A stretch of 64,000 nucleotides of DNA. Origin: Photobacterium proteolyticum. Lineage in GTDB: Bacteria > Pseudomonadota > Gammaproteobacteria > Enterobacterales > Vibrionaceae. Shown here piece after piece: positions 45,178 to 54,765 of the stretch. The notes under the pieces were generated by a model, which saw only the letters and a program-made list of their open reading frames with translations, did not search any database and was not told the origin of the DNA. Made by a program: the position numbers and the translations under genes. Every line of letters begins with the position of its first letter. Position 1 is the first letter of the stretch. The stretch is taken from assembly GCF_001939735.1 (NCBI RefSeq), contig NZ_MJIL01000087.1:171891-235890 (forward strand), read 5' to 3'.

Positions 45178-46571
45178 CGCAATTTATCTCCCAACAGATA
45201 TTCCAGTGCTTTATCCATTCTGATGTGAGGCAAAGGCTCATCGCTCTGGATGTCCAACGGACGGAAATTAACAAAATCAAAACCATACTGCTGCCAGTAG
45301 GCGTCATTCGGCAAACGGCGCGGCACTTCCCCCGGAAACAGCATCTGTGCCTGTCCACTCAGAGTATGCCCCCGCAATGCAGGCACCTGCTGCCCCTGAT
45401 GGGAGACAAATCCCGGCTCTGTGGCCTGAATCGACGACAAGCTCACACAGTCCATTTTGATCCCTTCAAACGACGCCGTCTGCCAGGCATCGTTGACTAT
45501 CTGCTGGAGCAAGCTGACCAGGTTGGGATGCTGCTCCGGTGTAACGTGATCAGCCTTGGTCGCAGCAAACAGCACCTTGTCGATTCGCGGTGAAAACAGC
45601 CTGCGCAACAACGAACTGCGGCCGTACTTGAAGCTCTGCATCAGCTGATCCAACGCCTGGCGCATATCATTGAATGACTCCGGTCCGGCATTCAGTGGCT
45701 GCAGGCAATCAACCAGAATGATCTGGCGATCAAACTTGGAAAAGTGCTCGCGATAAAACGCTTTGACGACATGTTGCTGATAATACTTATAGCGGCTCTT
45801 TAGCATGCCGAAATTGCTATGCTCGTCAGCCTGCTGCAGTTGGGCCTCTGAATATTTATCGGCCCAGACAAACGGGAAGAACTGCAAAACCGGCGCACCG
45901 GCCAGCTCGCCGGGCAGCACAAACCGCCCCGGCTGTACCCAATGCAATCCCCCTTCGGCCTTGCACTTGTACAGGTATTCGGTAAAAACGGCTGACAGCC
46001 GCTCAATCAAGGCCTCGTCAGCCGGTGCCAGCGGGTCAAATTCTTCAGCCATCTCTAGCCAGCTTTGCGCCAGTTCGCTACGCTTGCCCTTTAACAGTTT
46101 AGCCTGCTGCTGCGACCAGCTAAGATAGTCCATCTCCAGCAGGGGCAGGTCCAGCAGCCACTCTCCCGGGTAATCGACAATATCCAGATACAGGGTCGCG
46201 GTATCCTGCAGCAGTTTCATTGGCCCCTTTTGCGGCTTGTAGCGCAATGCCAGCCGGGTCTGGCTGACATCCCGAGTGGGGTCCGGCCACACCGGCGGAG
46301 ACTCCAGCAGCGCACTCATCCCTTCGTCATAACCAAACTTGGGGACGTGCATGTCTATCTGAGGTACTCGCTTGGCACCGAGCAAATGTCCTTCACGCAC
46401 CGCTGAAAACAAAGGAAGCCTCGGATTGGTACTCACATGAAGCAACTGATTAACAAGCGACGTTATAAAAGCTGTCTTACCCGCACGAGACAATCCCGTC
46501 ACCGCCAGACGCACGTGGCGATCCAGGCTGCGGTTCACTAACTTGTTTAACTCGTTACCAATTCGATTCAT
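45174..46571 (-). CDS. ycjX: YcjX family P-loop protein (DUF463)
   Basis: A 465-residue predicted nucleotide-binding protein, same length as E. coli YcjX. Walker A GLSRAGKTAF at 26-35, YLDIVDYPGEWLLDLPLL as switch/Walker B region, and FAATKADHV at the NKxD-like position. It belongs to a GTPase-like stress family linked to phage shock. It is co-oriented with pspCBA, 166 bases after pspC, and overlaps ycjF; a weak hairpin at 46682 lies between. Confidence 0.93.
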   Translation of the reverse strand: MNRIGNELNKLVNRSLDRHVRLAVTGLSRAGKTAFITSLVNQLLHVSTNPRLPLFSAVREGHLLGAKRVPQIDMHVPKFGYDEGMSALLESPPVWPDPTRDVSQTRLALRYKPQKGPMKLLQDTATLYLDIVDYPGEWLLDLPLLEMDYLSWSQQQAKLLKGKRSELAQSWLEMAEEFDPLAPADEALIERLSAVFTEYLYKCKAEGGLHWVQPGRFVLPGELAGAPVLQFFPFVWADKYSEAQLQQADEHSNFGMLKSRYKYYQQHVVKAFYREHFSKFDRQIILVDCLQPLNAGPESFNDMRQALDQLMQSFKYGRSSLLRRLFSPRIDKVLFAATKADHVTPEQHPNLVSLLQQIVNDAWQTASFEGIKMDCVSLSSIQATEPGFVSHQGQQVPALRGHTLSGQAQMLFPGEVPRRLPNDAYWQQYGFDFVNFRPLDIQSDEPLPHIRMDKALEYLLGDKLR

Positions 46572-46681
46572 ATTTCTTCCTAACTCATTACTCTATAAAT
46601 AGAATACCAACCCCAAAATTAACCACCGATGAATACCTTCGTCCGGGTAGATTCAGCTCAGGGGAATAAGCAAACAGTAAA

Positions 46682-46702
46682 AAGCAGGCATAAGGCCTGC
46701 TT
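46682..46702 (-). terminator. Possible attenuating terminator between pspC and ycjX
   Basis: Stem AAGCAGGC / GCCTGCTT with a five-base loop and a moderate T-rich tail on the minus strand. It may only partly stop psp transcription, leaving some read-through into ycjXF. Confidence 0.65.
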
Positions 46703-46737
46703 CAGGAATGACTTTTCGGCAAGGTGTCAGCACGCAC

Positions 46738-47124
46738 TCAGAGATTTTTAAACTCTCTGGCAACCTTAAATGCCGAAGAGGTGACATAGGCCTCCATGTG
46801 ACGCAAATCCTTTTCCATGCCATCCAGTTCGGCTTCGACATTGCTTAAGATCTGCTCAGGAGAAAGCCCGGCCTGCCAAGGCTTCTGCTTGACGGTATGT
46901 TCCCGGTAGATGTATTGCTGCTCTCTACGCTCCTCCGGCATTTTATCCAGAATCAAGCTTGCCGCGATATACGCCACGATGGCAAAGAACCCGAACCCTA
47001 GCAAGAAAGCGGACACAGCCAGGATCCTAACCAACCAGATTTCCATACCGAAGTACTCAGCAATACCCGCACAAACCCCGCTTATCTTTCCGTTCTGCGG
47101 ATCTCTATACAAGGTTTTACTCAT
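46738..47124 (-). CDS. pspC: Phage shock protein C
   Basis: A 128-residue inner-membrane protein with a PspC domain: LYRDPQNGKISGVCAGIAEYFGMEIWLVRI followed by one TM segment (FLLGFGFFAIVAYIAASLIL). With PspB it relays membrane stress to PspA/PspF. The start ATG at 47124 overlaps the pspB stop (ATGA) and has GGAGG eight bases upstream; the five extra residues of the longer frame are rejected. Confidence 0.95.
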   Translation of the reverse strand: MSKTLYRDPQNGKISGVCAGIAEYFGMEIWLVRILAVSAFLLGFGFFAIVAYIAASLILDKMPEERREQQYIYREHTVKQKPWQAGLSPEQILSNVEAELDGMEKDLRHMEAYVTSSAFKVAREFKNL

Positions 47125-47345
47125 CGGCGTTGCCTCCACTGCGGTGCTTCCGCATCCAGAATCTGCTCCAGCGTTTTGATGCGCTCCTGCATCTGTTCTG
47201 CACGCATCACAAGGGTTTGCAGCTGTTCATGTTCTTCGCCAGATAGCCCCTGAGTAGCATTACGTTGGCCACGGTAGTGCAGAATCAACCATAGCGGCGC
47301 AACAAAAATTAAGAACGCCATCAACGGCCATACTATCCAACCCAT
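47121..47345 (-). CDS. pspB: Phage shock protein B
   Basis: A 74-residue bitopic protein: one TM helix (WIVWPLMAFLIFVAPLWLIL) then a leucine-zipper-like helix (LSGEEHEQLQTLVMRAEQMQERIKTLEQIL). It acts with PspC as a sensor of inner-membrane damage. It lies 48 bases after pspA and overlaps pspC by four bases. Confidence 0.96.
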   Translation of the reverse strand: MGWIVWPLMAFLIFVAPLWLILHYRGQRNATQGLSGEEHEQLQTLVMRAEQMQERIKTLEQILDAEAPQWRQRR

Positions 47346-47393
47346 AAATTACCTCCATCCTCGTTTCGTGCAGAACCCAATATTGTCACTATC

Positions 47394-48059
47394 TTACTCT
47401 TTATCCTTGATATTTGCCTTCATACGTTCAAGTTCTTTCTCAATTTCATCCTGCGCCTGAAGATCGGCAAACTCCTGCTCCAGGTTTTTACCACGACCAA
47501 TGCTGTAGCTATCGGCTTCGGCTTCCATTTCATCAATACGACGCTCGTACTGTTCAAACTTAGACAGGGCCTCGTCTACCTTACCGGTATCTAGCTGACG
47601 GCGGACTTCGCGACGGTTGCCTGCTGCCTGATGGCGAGTCACCAACGCCTGCTGACGGGCGCGGGTTTCCTGCAGCTTACGCTCCAGCTCGGCCACTTCG
47701 CCGCTTAGCTTGTTGATGGTCTCTTCAACCAATTTATACTCTTCGTTTAGCGTCAGTACCACGTCACTGAGTTTTTGCTTTTCGATCAACGCGGCACGCG
47801 CCAGATCGTCACGGCCTTTCTGTAGCGCAAGGCTCGCTTTCTGCTGCCAGTCATCAATCTGTACCTGCAGTGAGTCAATACGACGCTGCAGCTCTTTTTT
47901 GTCTGCCAATGCCCGAGCTGACGAAGTGCGTACTTCAACCAGCGTATCTTCCATTTCCTGGATGATTAGGCGGATCATTTTCTGCGGATCCTCAGCCTTA
48001 TCCAGCAATGAGTTGACGTTTGCATTGACGATATCTGCAAAGCGAGAAAAAATGCCCAT
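47394..48059 (-). CDS. pspA: Phage shock protein A
   Basis: A 221-residue coiled-coil protein of the PspA/IM30 family (E. coli 222): N-terminal [44 protein letters not shown] amphipathic part, then long helices. It binds and inhibits PspF, and at stress forms oligomers that support the inner membrane. It is first in the minus-strand operon and lies behind a sigma-54 promoter. Confidence 0.97.
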   Translation of the reverse strand: MGIFSRFADIVNANVNSLLDKAEDPQKMIRLIIQEMEDTLVEVRTSSARALADKKELQRRIDSLQVQIDDWQQKASLALQKGRDDLARAALIEKQKLSDVVLTLNEEYKLVEETINKLSGEVAELERKLQETRARQQALVTRHQAAGNRREVRRQLDTGKVDEALSKFEQYERRIDEMEAEADSYSIGRGKNLEQEFADLQAQDEIEKELERMKANIKDKE

Positions 48060-48143
48060 ATTGAATCTCCTTAATACGTTAATCCGCGTTGTTTCCTAGG
48101 CCTACATGCTAGGTTGTTGTAATTACTCTACACCAAGCACTGT

Positions 48144-48160
48144 ATCAAGCTCTGTGCCAA
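48144..48160 (-). promoter_or_regulatory. Sigma-54 promoter of pspABC
   Basis: On the minus strand TTGGCAC-AGAGC-TTGAT matches the -24/-12 consensus TTGGCAC-N5-TTGCW except for one base. It lies 85 bases before pspA, and the activator PspF is encoded divergently next to it. Confidence 0.88.
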
Positions 48161-48176
48161 CTTTTTGTCTTATATT

Positions 48177-48189
48177 TATCAATAGCTTA
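48177..48189. promoter_or_regulatory. IHF-binding site between pspA and pspF
   Basis: TATCAATAGCTTA is a full match to WATCAANNNNTTR. It lies just upstream of the sigma-54 promoter, where IHF bends DNA to bring PspF to the polymerase in the E. coli psp system. Confidence 0.75.
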
Positions 48190-48256
48190 GCTTTGCAATC
48201 CCTAATACTCAATGCTATGGTGTGAACAAGTACGCCAATAGTTAGCGAGATTGACC

Positions 48257-49264
48257 ATGCAAAAAACAGATAATCTTATCGGTGAGTCAGAATCATTTCT
48301 TGCCGTGCTCGATCAGGCCTCCCGCCTCGCCCCGCTCAACCGCCCTATCCTTGTCCTGGGTGAACGGGGCACAGGTAAAGAGCTTATTGCCCAGCGCATT
48401 CACTACCTGTCCAAGCGCTGGGACCAGCCGCTAGTCACACTAAACTGTGCCGCATTGAGTGAAGGGGTTATCGACTCCGAGCTGTTTGGCCATGAAGCCG
48501 GCTCCTTTACCGGTGCAAAAGGTCGCCACCAGGGACGCTTCGAGCGTGCCGAGGGCGGCACCCTGTTTCTCGACGAGCTGGCCACGGCACCACTTGGCGT
48601 ACAAGAAAAACTGTTACGCGTTATCGAATACGGCGAATACGAACGTGTCGGCGGCAGCAAAACCTGCCAGGCCAACGTGCGCCTTATCTGCGCGACCAAC
48701 GAAAACCTGCCCCAGTTGGCCGAAGAAAGAAAATTCCGCGCCGATTTGCTTGACCGGCTTGCCTTCGACATTATTCATTTACCGCCGCTTCGCGAACGTC
48801 GCGAGGATATTTTGCCGCTGGCCGAATACTATGCGGTCCGCATGTGCCGGGAGCTCGACTATAGCTTCTTTGCCGGCTTCACCCCGGCCGCGAAACAGGA
48901 ACTGCTCGATTATCACTGGCCGGGCAATATTCGCGAGCTAAAAAACGTCATTGAGCGCTCGGTTTTTCGGCATGCTCTGGAAGGAGAGGCCGTTAATCAC
49001 ATCGTTATCGATCCTTTTCATGCCCCCTGGCACGACAAGCCCGTCGAGAAACCAGCCGAGGAACCGTCTGCGCTTGCAACAGCAGCAGTGGACTTTCCGC
49101 TCGACTTTCGCCAGTGGCAGCAGGATCAGGAAATCGCAGTGATTCGCCAAGCCTTGGAACAGGCTAAATTTAATCAGCGAAAAGCCGCTGAGCTATTAGG
49201 TTTAAGCTACCATCAACTTAGAGGACTACTGCGCAAATACCAGCTGGTTGGCAATTCGGAGTAA
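48257..49264 (+). CDS. pspF: PspF, sigma-54-dependent activator of the phage shock operon
   Basis: A 335-residue enhancer-binding protein without a regulatory N-domain, as PspF. Walker A GERGTGKE (35-42), sigma-54 loop GSFTGA (82-87, Ser for the usual Ala), Walker B GGTLFLDELA, arginine finger region and a C-terminal HTH (FNQRKAAELLGLSYHQLRGLLRKY). ATG at 48257 is preferred over the in-frame TTG two codons upstream. It is divergent from pspABC; sapA follows as in E. coli. Confidence 0.95.
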   Translation: MQKTDNLIGESESFLAVLDQASRLAPLNRPILVLGERGTGKELIAQRIHYLSKRWDQPLVTLNCAALSEGVIDSELFGHEAGSFTGAKGRHQGRFERAEGGTLFLDELATAPLGVQEKLLRVIEYGEYERVGGSKTCQANVRLICATNENLPQLAEERKFRADLLDRLAFDIIHLPPLRERREDILPLAEYYAVRMCRELDYSFFAGFTPAAKQELLDYHWPGNIRELKNVIERSVFRHALEGEAVNHIVIDPFHAPWHDKPVEKPAEEPSALATAAVDFPLDFRQWQQDQEIAVIRQALEQAKFNQRKAAELLGLSYHQLRGLLRKYQLVGNSE

Positions 49265-49411
49265 GCGAAAAAAGTCCTTTCGCCCCCTGGCAAACGACAG
49301 CCGCACAGGCAATAGCACTAAGTAATAGAAGGTTATTTTAGGAGATAGCTTGGTGACAGTGATGGATAATGTTAAATTTAGCCACTTGTTTTCAAAAAAA
49401 TCCTTTTCTTT

Positions 49412-51031
49412 ATGAGCGCCTATACTCGTCTACTGCTTGCGTGCTTTGGACTGTTCAGCCTGATCGGCTGCTCGGAGCCACACCAAGACAGCAATATTCG
49501 TAGCCGCGGCTTCGTTTATTGCGGGCAAGATACGCCGACGACCTTCAATCCCCAGCTTATTGATGGCGGACTGACCGCGGATACGCTGGCAGCACAGATC
49601 TTCGATCGTCTGTTACTGCTTGATCCGATCAGCCACCAGCCGCTTCCGTCGCTTGCCCGCAGCTGGTCTGTCAGTGATGATGGCCTCGAATATACATTCA
49701 ACCTGCGTAAAGGTATCGAGTTTCAGAGCACGGACTGGTTCAAGCCAACCCGCCAGCTTAATGCCCAGGATGTCGTATTCAGTTTCAGGCGCATTATCGA
49801 CCCCGGCCACCCCTTCCACAAGGTCTCCGGTGGCCGCTACCCCTGGTTCGAGAGCCAGGGCTTTAGTAGCCTGGTTGATAACATCGAGGTCGTAGACTCT
49901 CATACAGTGAGGTTTACCCTTGCCCGCCCGGACAATGCTTTCCTGTCTAACCTGGCGACCACCTATGCGGTTATTCATTCGCAAGAATATGCCCAGAGCC
50001 TGTTAAAAGCAGGTAAACTGCATCAGCTGGACATGAAGCCAATCGGCACCGGACCGTTTTACCTGTCGCAATATTTGCCCAACGACCTGATCCGGTTGGT
50101 CCGCCATTGGGGCTACTGGCAAGGCGCTGCCCCTATGGAGCAGGTAGTCTTTGACATCTCCTCTCGAGGTACCGGCACCCTGGCGAAACTGCTTAGCAAA
50201 GAGTGTGATGTCCTCTCGTCCCCTGTTGCCAGCCAACTGCCGGTGATCAGCAATAGCGAGGAGTTTGAACTTATTGCTCAAACCGGGATGAATGTGGCCT
50301 TTGTTGCCCTCAATAACAACAAATCCGAACTGAAAGATCCGCGGGTCCGCAAGGCTATCAACCTGGCCATCAACCGTGAGAATTTGCTCAACTCGGTTTA
50401 CTACGGTACCGGCACCAAAGCGAAGAGCATTCTGCCGCCAATGTCCTGGGCCTATAACCACAGCAGCAAAGCATTGGATTACAACCCGGTTAAATCTCTG
50501 GCACTGCTCAAGCAGGCCGGTTTTGACAAAAACCTTAGCCTGACGATGTGGGTACCGCTCGAACCGAGGCCTTATAACCCAAGTCCGAGAAAAACCGCCG
50601 AGCTGATACAAGCCGATCTCAATGCCGTAGGTGTTCAGCTGAAAATTTTATCGCAAGACACCCTGAGCAGGCTGAGCTCAACGGTTGCAACGAACAGCGA
50701 CATGGTGCTCACCGGCTGGATTGCCGACAATGGTGATCCGGACAACTTCCTTCGCCCACTGCTGTCATGCAGTGCCAAAAGCGCCGGGTTAAACGTTGCC
50801 AATTGGTGCAACCTCGGATTCGATAATCTGCTCGAGCTGGCGTCGCGCACCAACAAGCTCGAACAGCGCGTCGACTACTACCATCTGGCACAGGATATCT
50901 TAGATACAGAGGTTCCCATTATTCCACTGGCTCACGGTGTCCACTTCCAGGTTCACCATCAGTCTCTGGGTGGGTTACAAATGAGTCCTTTTGGTACTCG
51001 CTCATTCTCCAGTGTTTACCGCAGCGAGTGA
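49412..51031 (+). CDS. sapA: SapA, peptide ABC transporter substrate-binding lipoprotein
   Basis: A 539-residue family 5 extracellular solute-binding protein. Its N-terminus MSAYTRLLLACFGLFSLIGC has a lipobox (LIGC), so it is probably membrane-anchored, unlike the soluble E. coli SapA. Body with DTPTTFNPQLIDGGLTADTLAAQIFDRLL, DGLEYTFNLRKGIEF, MNVAFVALNNNKSELKDPRVRKAINLAINRENLL. In Salmonella and Haemophilus, Sap is linked to antimicrobial peptide tolerance; E. coli SapBCDF exports putrescine. It starts the sapABCDF operon. Confidence 0.93.
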   Translation: MSAYTRLLLACFGLFSLIGCSEPHQDSNIRSRGFVYCGQDTPTTFNPQLIDGGLTADTLAAQIFDRLLLLDPISHQPLPSLARSWSVSDDGLEYTFNLRKGIEFQSTDWFKPTRQLNAQDVVFSFRRIIDPGHPFHKVSGGRYPWFESQGFSSLVDNIEVVDSHTVRFTLARPDNAFLSNLATTYAVIHSQEYAQSLLKAGKLHQLDMKPIGTGPFYLSQYLPNDLIRLVRHWGYWQGAAPMEQVVFDISSRGTGTLAKLLSKECDVLSSPVASQLPVISNSEEFELIAQTGMNVAFVALNNNKSELKDPRVRKAINLAINRENLLNSVYYGTGTKAKSILPPMSWAYNHSSKALDYNPVKSLALLKQAGFDKNLSLTMWVPLEPRPYNPSPRKTAELIQADLNAVGVQLKILSQDTLSRLSSTVATNSDMVLTGWIADNGDPDNFLRPLLSCSAKSAGLNVANWCNLGFDNLLELASRTNKLEQRVDYYHLAQDILDTEVPIIPLAHGVHFQVHHQSLGGLQMSPFGTRSFSSVYRSE

Positions 51032-51035
51032 CATC

Positions 51036-51998
51036 ATGTTTATTTATACTATTCGCCGTTTGAATCTGTTCATGATCACCATGGCTATTTTGACCATGGT
51101 CGGTTTCAGCATTCTCCGCCTCGATCACGGCTCGCTCTGGAGCAACCTGCCATTCTGGAGTGGTTGGTTCACCTATATCGACAACCTGCTCGTGGGCAAC
51201 CTGGGGCTGAATCAACATGGTTCGCCGGTACTGCTTGACGTGCTGACGGTCTTCCCGGCTACGCTCGAGCTGTGTTTCTTTGCCTTTACCCTGTCGCTGC
51301 TGGCAGGTATCCCACTAGGAACCCTGGCTGGCGTGAAACGTGGCCGCTTTATTGATACCTCAATTTCATCCATGGCCCTGGTCGGCTACTCCATCCCGCT
51401 ATTCTGGCTGGCAGTATTGCTGATCATGCTCTTTTCGCAGCAACTTGGCTGGCTGCCCGTGGCCGGACGCTACAGCGTCCTATATGAAATTGACCATGTG
51501 ACCGGCGTTGCCCTGATTGATGTCCTGCTCTCTGACAAGCCGTATCGCTCGGAAGCCCTGATGGACACTATCCGCCATCTGATCCTACCAACCTTGGTAC
51601 TGGCAATGGCACCGACCACCGAAGTGATCCGCCTGACCCGCACCTCGGTGGCCGAAGTGATGAACCAGAACTTCATTAAAGTCGCACAGACCAAGGGCCT
51701 GTCGATGTTCGAAATTATCATGCGCCATGTCCTGAAGAATGCGATTCCGCCGATCATCCCGAAACTCGGCATGCAGTTTTCGACCATGATGACGTTTGCG
51801 ATGCTGACCGAGTCAATCTTCAACTGGCCGGGCATTGGCCGCTGGCTGCTCAATGCTATCTCCGAGCAAAATTATGTCGCAATTCAGGCCGGTGTCATTA
51901 CTGTCGGTAGTTTTATCCTGATTGCCAACATTCTGTCAGATCTCACTGGCGCCGTTGTTAACCCGCTTGTCAGAAAGGAATGGTATGCTATCAAATAA
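51036..51998 (+). CDS. sapB: SapB, ABC transporter permease
   Basis: A 320-residue DppB-type permease with six TM segments and the EAA-like motif VAQTKGLSMFEIIMRHVLKNAIPP. The start ATG at 51036 (MFIYTIRRLNLF) lies four bases after the sapA stop; the longer frame overlapping sapA is rejected. E. coli SapB has 321 residues. Confidence 0.94.
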   Translation: MFIYTIRRLNLFMITMAILTMVGFSILRLDHGSLWSNLPFWSGWFTYIDNLLVGNLGLNQHGSPVLLDVLTVFPATLELCFFAFTLSLLAGIPLGTLAGVKRGRFIDTSISSMALVGYSIPLFWLAVLLIMLFSQQLGWLPVAGRYSVLYEIDHVTGVALIDVLLSDKPYRSEALMDTIRHLILPTLVLAMAPTTEVIRLTRTSVAEVMNQNFIKVAQTKGLSMFEIIMRHVLKNAIPPIIPKLGMQFSTMMTFAMLTESIFNWPGIGRWLLNAISEQNYVAIQAGVITVGSFILIANILSDLTGAVVNPLVRKEWYAIK

Positions 51999-52872
51999 CA
52001 TCTACCAGGAGCAGAAAATCCCGACTCAGTGGGAGCGGGCCTGGCAAAACTACCGGGGCAATTCGCTGGCCATGTTCGGGCTGTGGTGCCTGCTTTTCCT
52101 GCTGATTGTTACCCTCAGTGCACACTTTATCATCCCCTACGCACCCAACCAGCAGGTAGGCGAACTCTTGATGCCGCCATCGTGGGATCCGAGCGGCCAT
52201 GTCGAGTTTTTCTTCGGTACCGACGATCTCGGCCGTGACATACTGAGCCGCTTGCTACTGGGCACCCAGCTAACCTTCGGCTACGCACTGCTCATTGCCC
52301 TGGCATCCAGTGTAATCGGTATTGTCATCGGTGTGATGGCAGGTATGACCCGCGGGCTCAAGTCGAGCTTTCTGAACCATATTCTCGATACTGTACTATC
52401 CATTCCGTCGCTGCTGTTGGCCATCATTGTCGTGGCCTATATGGGCCCGGGCGAAGTCAATATCCTGCTGGCTATCTGGCTGGCGCTGATCCCTCGTTTC
52501 ATTCGTGCTATCTACACGGCAGTGCACAACGAGGTTGAAAAAGACTACATCATCGCTGCCCGCCTGGACGGTGCCAACGATTTCTATTTGCTCTATAACT
52601 CTATCCTGCCCAATATTCTGACGGCCATTACCAATGAGCTTACCCGGGCCATCTCGATCGCCATCCTTGATATTGCGGCACTGGGTTTTCTTGGCCTCGG
52701 CGCCCAGGCACCGTCCTCAGAGTGGGGAGCGATGCTGGGCGATTCCATCGAGCTGATTTACCTTGCGCCCTGGACTGTCACCTTGCCCGGGCTGGCAATC
52801 ACCTTCAGTGTATTGGTAGTAAACTTAGTAGGAGAAGGACTCCGCCAAGCAATCAATGCGGGGATTGATTAA
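51985..52872 (+). CDS. sapC: SapC, ABC transporter permease
   Basis: A 295-residue DppC-type permease with N-terminal cytoplasmic segment ([24 protein letters not shown]), TM helices, [27 protein letters not shown] and EAA motif [25 protein letters not shown] at 51985 has AAGGA upstream and overlaps sapB by 14 bases, typical of translational coupling. Confidence 0.94.
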   Translation: MLSNNIYQEQKIPTQWERAWQNYRGNSLAMFGLWCLLFLLIVTLSAHFIIPYAPNQQVGELLMPPSWDPSGHVEFFFGTDDLGRDILSRLLLGTQLTFGYALLIALASSVIGIVIGVMAGMTRGLKSSFLNHILDTVLSIPSLLLAIIVVAYMGPGEVNILLAIWLALIPRFIRAIYTAVHNEVEKDYIIAARLDGANDFYLLYNSILPNILTAITNELTRAISIAILDIAALGFLGLGAQAPSSEWGAMLGDSIELIYLAPWTVTLPGLAITFSVLVVNLVGEGLRQAINAGID

Positions 52873-53873
52873 TGCCTTTATTAGATATCCGTAACCTGAC
52901 CATTGAAATCGAGACCCCGCAAGGGTTGGTCAAAGCCGTCGACCGTATGAGCCTTACGCTCAACGAAGGCGAGATCAGAGGGCTCGTGGGTGAGTCAGGT
53001 TCAGGCAAAAGTCTTGTCGCCAAGGCCATCGCCGGGGTCACCAAAGACAGCTGGCGTGTCACGGCCGACCGTTTGAGGCTGGGCGACGTTGATCTGCTCT
53101 CACTATCCACCCGTGAGCGCCGGAAGATAGTCGGTCGCGAAATAGCCATGATTTTCCAGGAGCCTTCCTCCTGTCTGGATCCGTCTGAACACGTGGGTGA
53201 ACAGCTGGAAGAGGCGATCCCCCAGGTATCATTCAGCGGCCATTGGTGGCAGCGCTTTCAATGGCGCCAGAAGCAAGCAATTGCCCTACTGCACAAAGTG
53301 GGGATCAAAGATCACAAGCGGGTAATGAAAAGCTACCCGTATGAACTGACAGACGGTGAGTGCCAGAAAGTCATGATTGCCATGGCAATTGCCAACCGCC
53401 CCCGCCTATTGATTGCCGATGAACCGACCAACGATTTGGATCCGATCACCCAGGCGCAGATCTTCCGCCTGCTTAGCCGGATGAACCAACTCGGCAATAC
53501 CACTATCTTGCTGGTCAGCCACGACCTGACGACGGTGACCCAGTGGGCAGACAGGATAACCGTGATGTATTGCGGCCAGTCGGTCGAATCCGGCAGCCGT
53601 AAACAGCTGCTGCAATCACCGCATCACCCTTATACCGAAGCGCTGCTCCGTGCCATGCCTGACTTCAATCTGGATGTGCTGCCCCACAAATGTAAGCTGG
53701 AAACGCTGCCTGGCTCTATTCCTCCTCTGCAGCATTTGCCCATCGGCTGTCGACTTGGCCCGCGCTGCCCCCATGCCCAGCGCAAATGCGTCGAAGTACC
53801 GAAGCGAAGAAAGATAAAAAACCATAAATTCAGCTGTCATTTTCCGCTGAATATGGAGGAAACGAATAAGTGA
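52872..53873 (+). CDS. sapD: SapD, ABC transporter ATPase
   Basis: A 333-residue ATPase of the oligopeptide type. Walker A GESGSGKS, Walker [14 protein letters not shown]-terminal Cys-rich [15 protein letters not shown] as in DppD/OppD. The signature reads LTDGECQK, not LSGGQ, a known SapD feature. Start ATG shares one base with the sapC stop. It pairs with SapF and has been linked to Trk potassium uptake in E. coli. Confidence 0.95.
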   Translation: MPLLDIRNLTIEIETPQGLVKAVDRMSLTLNEGEIRGLVGESGSGKSLVAKAIAGVTKDSWRVTADRLRLGDVDLLSLSTRERRKIVGREIAMIFQEPSSCLDPSEHVGEQLEEAIPQVSFSGHWWQRFQWRQKQAIALLHKVGIKDHKRVMKSYPYELTDGECQKVMIAMAIANRPRLLIADEPTNDLDPITQAQIFRLLSRMNQLGNTTILLVSHDLTTVTQWADRITVMYCGQSVESGSRKQLLQSPHHPYTEALLRAMPDFNLDVLPHKCKLETLPGSIPPLQHLPIGCRLGPRCPHAQRKCVEVPKRRKIKNHKFSCHFPLNMEETNK

Positions 53874-54694
53874 GTGCGCTACTAGAAGTCGAACACCTGA
53901 AAAAAGACTATCACTACCGCTCGGGCCTGTTCCGCCGCCGGACGATAGAGGCCGTCAAGCCGGTATCATTCACCCTGGAAGCCGGTGAGACTATCGCATT
54001 TATGGGCGAAAACGGTTCAGGCAAGTCGACGCTGGCCAAAATGCTGTCAGGGGTTGTCGAGCCGACCGAGGGGGTCATTCGCGTCAACGGCGAGCCATTG
54101 GCCCCCAATGACTTTCAGACCCGCTGCAAGCTGATCCGGATGATCTTTCAAGATCCCAATACCTCGCTGAATCCACGGATCCAGATTGGTAAAATTCTGG
54201 AAGGGCCGCTGAAACGAAATACCAATATGACGCCACAGGCCCGCGAGCGCAGGATCATGATGACCCTCAAACGCGTCGGCCTGCTGCCCGAGCACGCCTA
54301 TTTCTACCCGCAAATGCTGGCAACCGGCCAGAAGCAGCGTGTCTCCCTTGCCCGCGCCCTGATCCTCCAGCCTTGTATTATCGTAGCTGATGAAGCCCTT
54401 AACGGTCTCGACATGTCGATGCGCTCCCAGATCCTCAACCTGTTACTGGAGCTGCAGGAAGAAATGGGACTGTCGTATGTCTACGTGTCGCAGCACATGG
54501 GTGTTATCAAACATTTCACCGACAAGGTGATGGTTATGCAAAATGGCGAAGTGGTTGAGCAAGGCCTGACAGCGGATGTTTTCGCCAATCCCCAGCACCC
54601 GCTGACGCAAAAACTGCTCGATAGCCATTTCTCGGCACCGTCGCACGACCGAACCAACCGTATAAGCAGCGCGACGCCTAAAATTGAGTGCTAA
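53870..54694 (+). CDS. sapF: SapF, ABC transporter ATPase
   Basis: A 274-residue ATPase. Walker A GENGSGKS, signature LATGQKQ, Walker [14 protein letters not shown]. Start is GTG at 53870, overlapping the sapD stop (GTGA), with GGAGG ten bases upstream. The N-terminus [28 protein letters not shown] aligns with E. coli SapF. It is the last gene of the operon; a stem CGGGCTG / CAGCCCG (54718-54735) without T-run follows. Confidence 0.95.
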   Translation: MSALLEVEHLKKDYHYRSGLFRRRTIEAVKPVSFTLEAGETIAFMGENGSGKSTLAKMLSGVVEPTEGVIRVNGEPLAPNDFQTRCKLIRMIFQDPNTSLNPRIQIGKILEGPLKRNTNMTPQARERRIMMTLKRVGLLPEHAYFYPQMLATGQKQRVSLARALILQPCIIVADEALNGLDMSMRSQILNLLLELQEEMGLSYVYVSQHMGVIKHFTDKVMVMQNGEVVEQGLTADVFANPQHPLTQKLLDSHFSAPSHDRTNRISSATPKIEC

Positions 54695-54765
54695 GCGTGT
54701 GAAAACAATCTACCTGGCGGGCTGACTTCAGCCCGTCTATCTATGGGTAACAATCCCTGGTCCAA

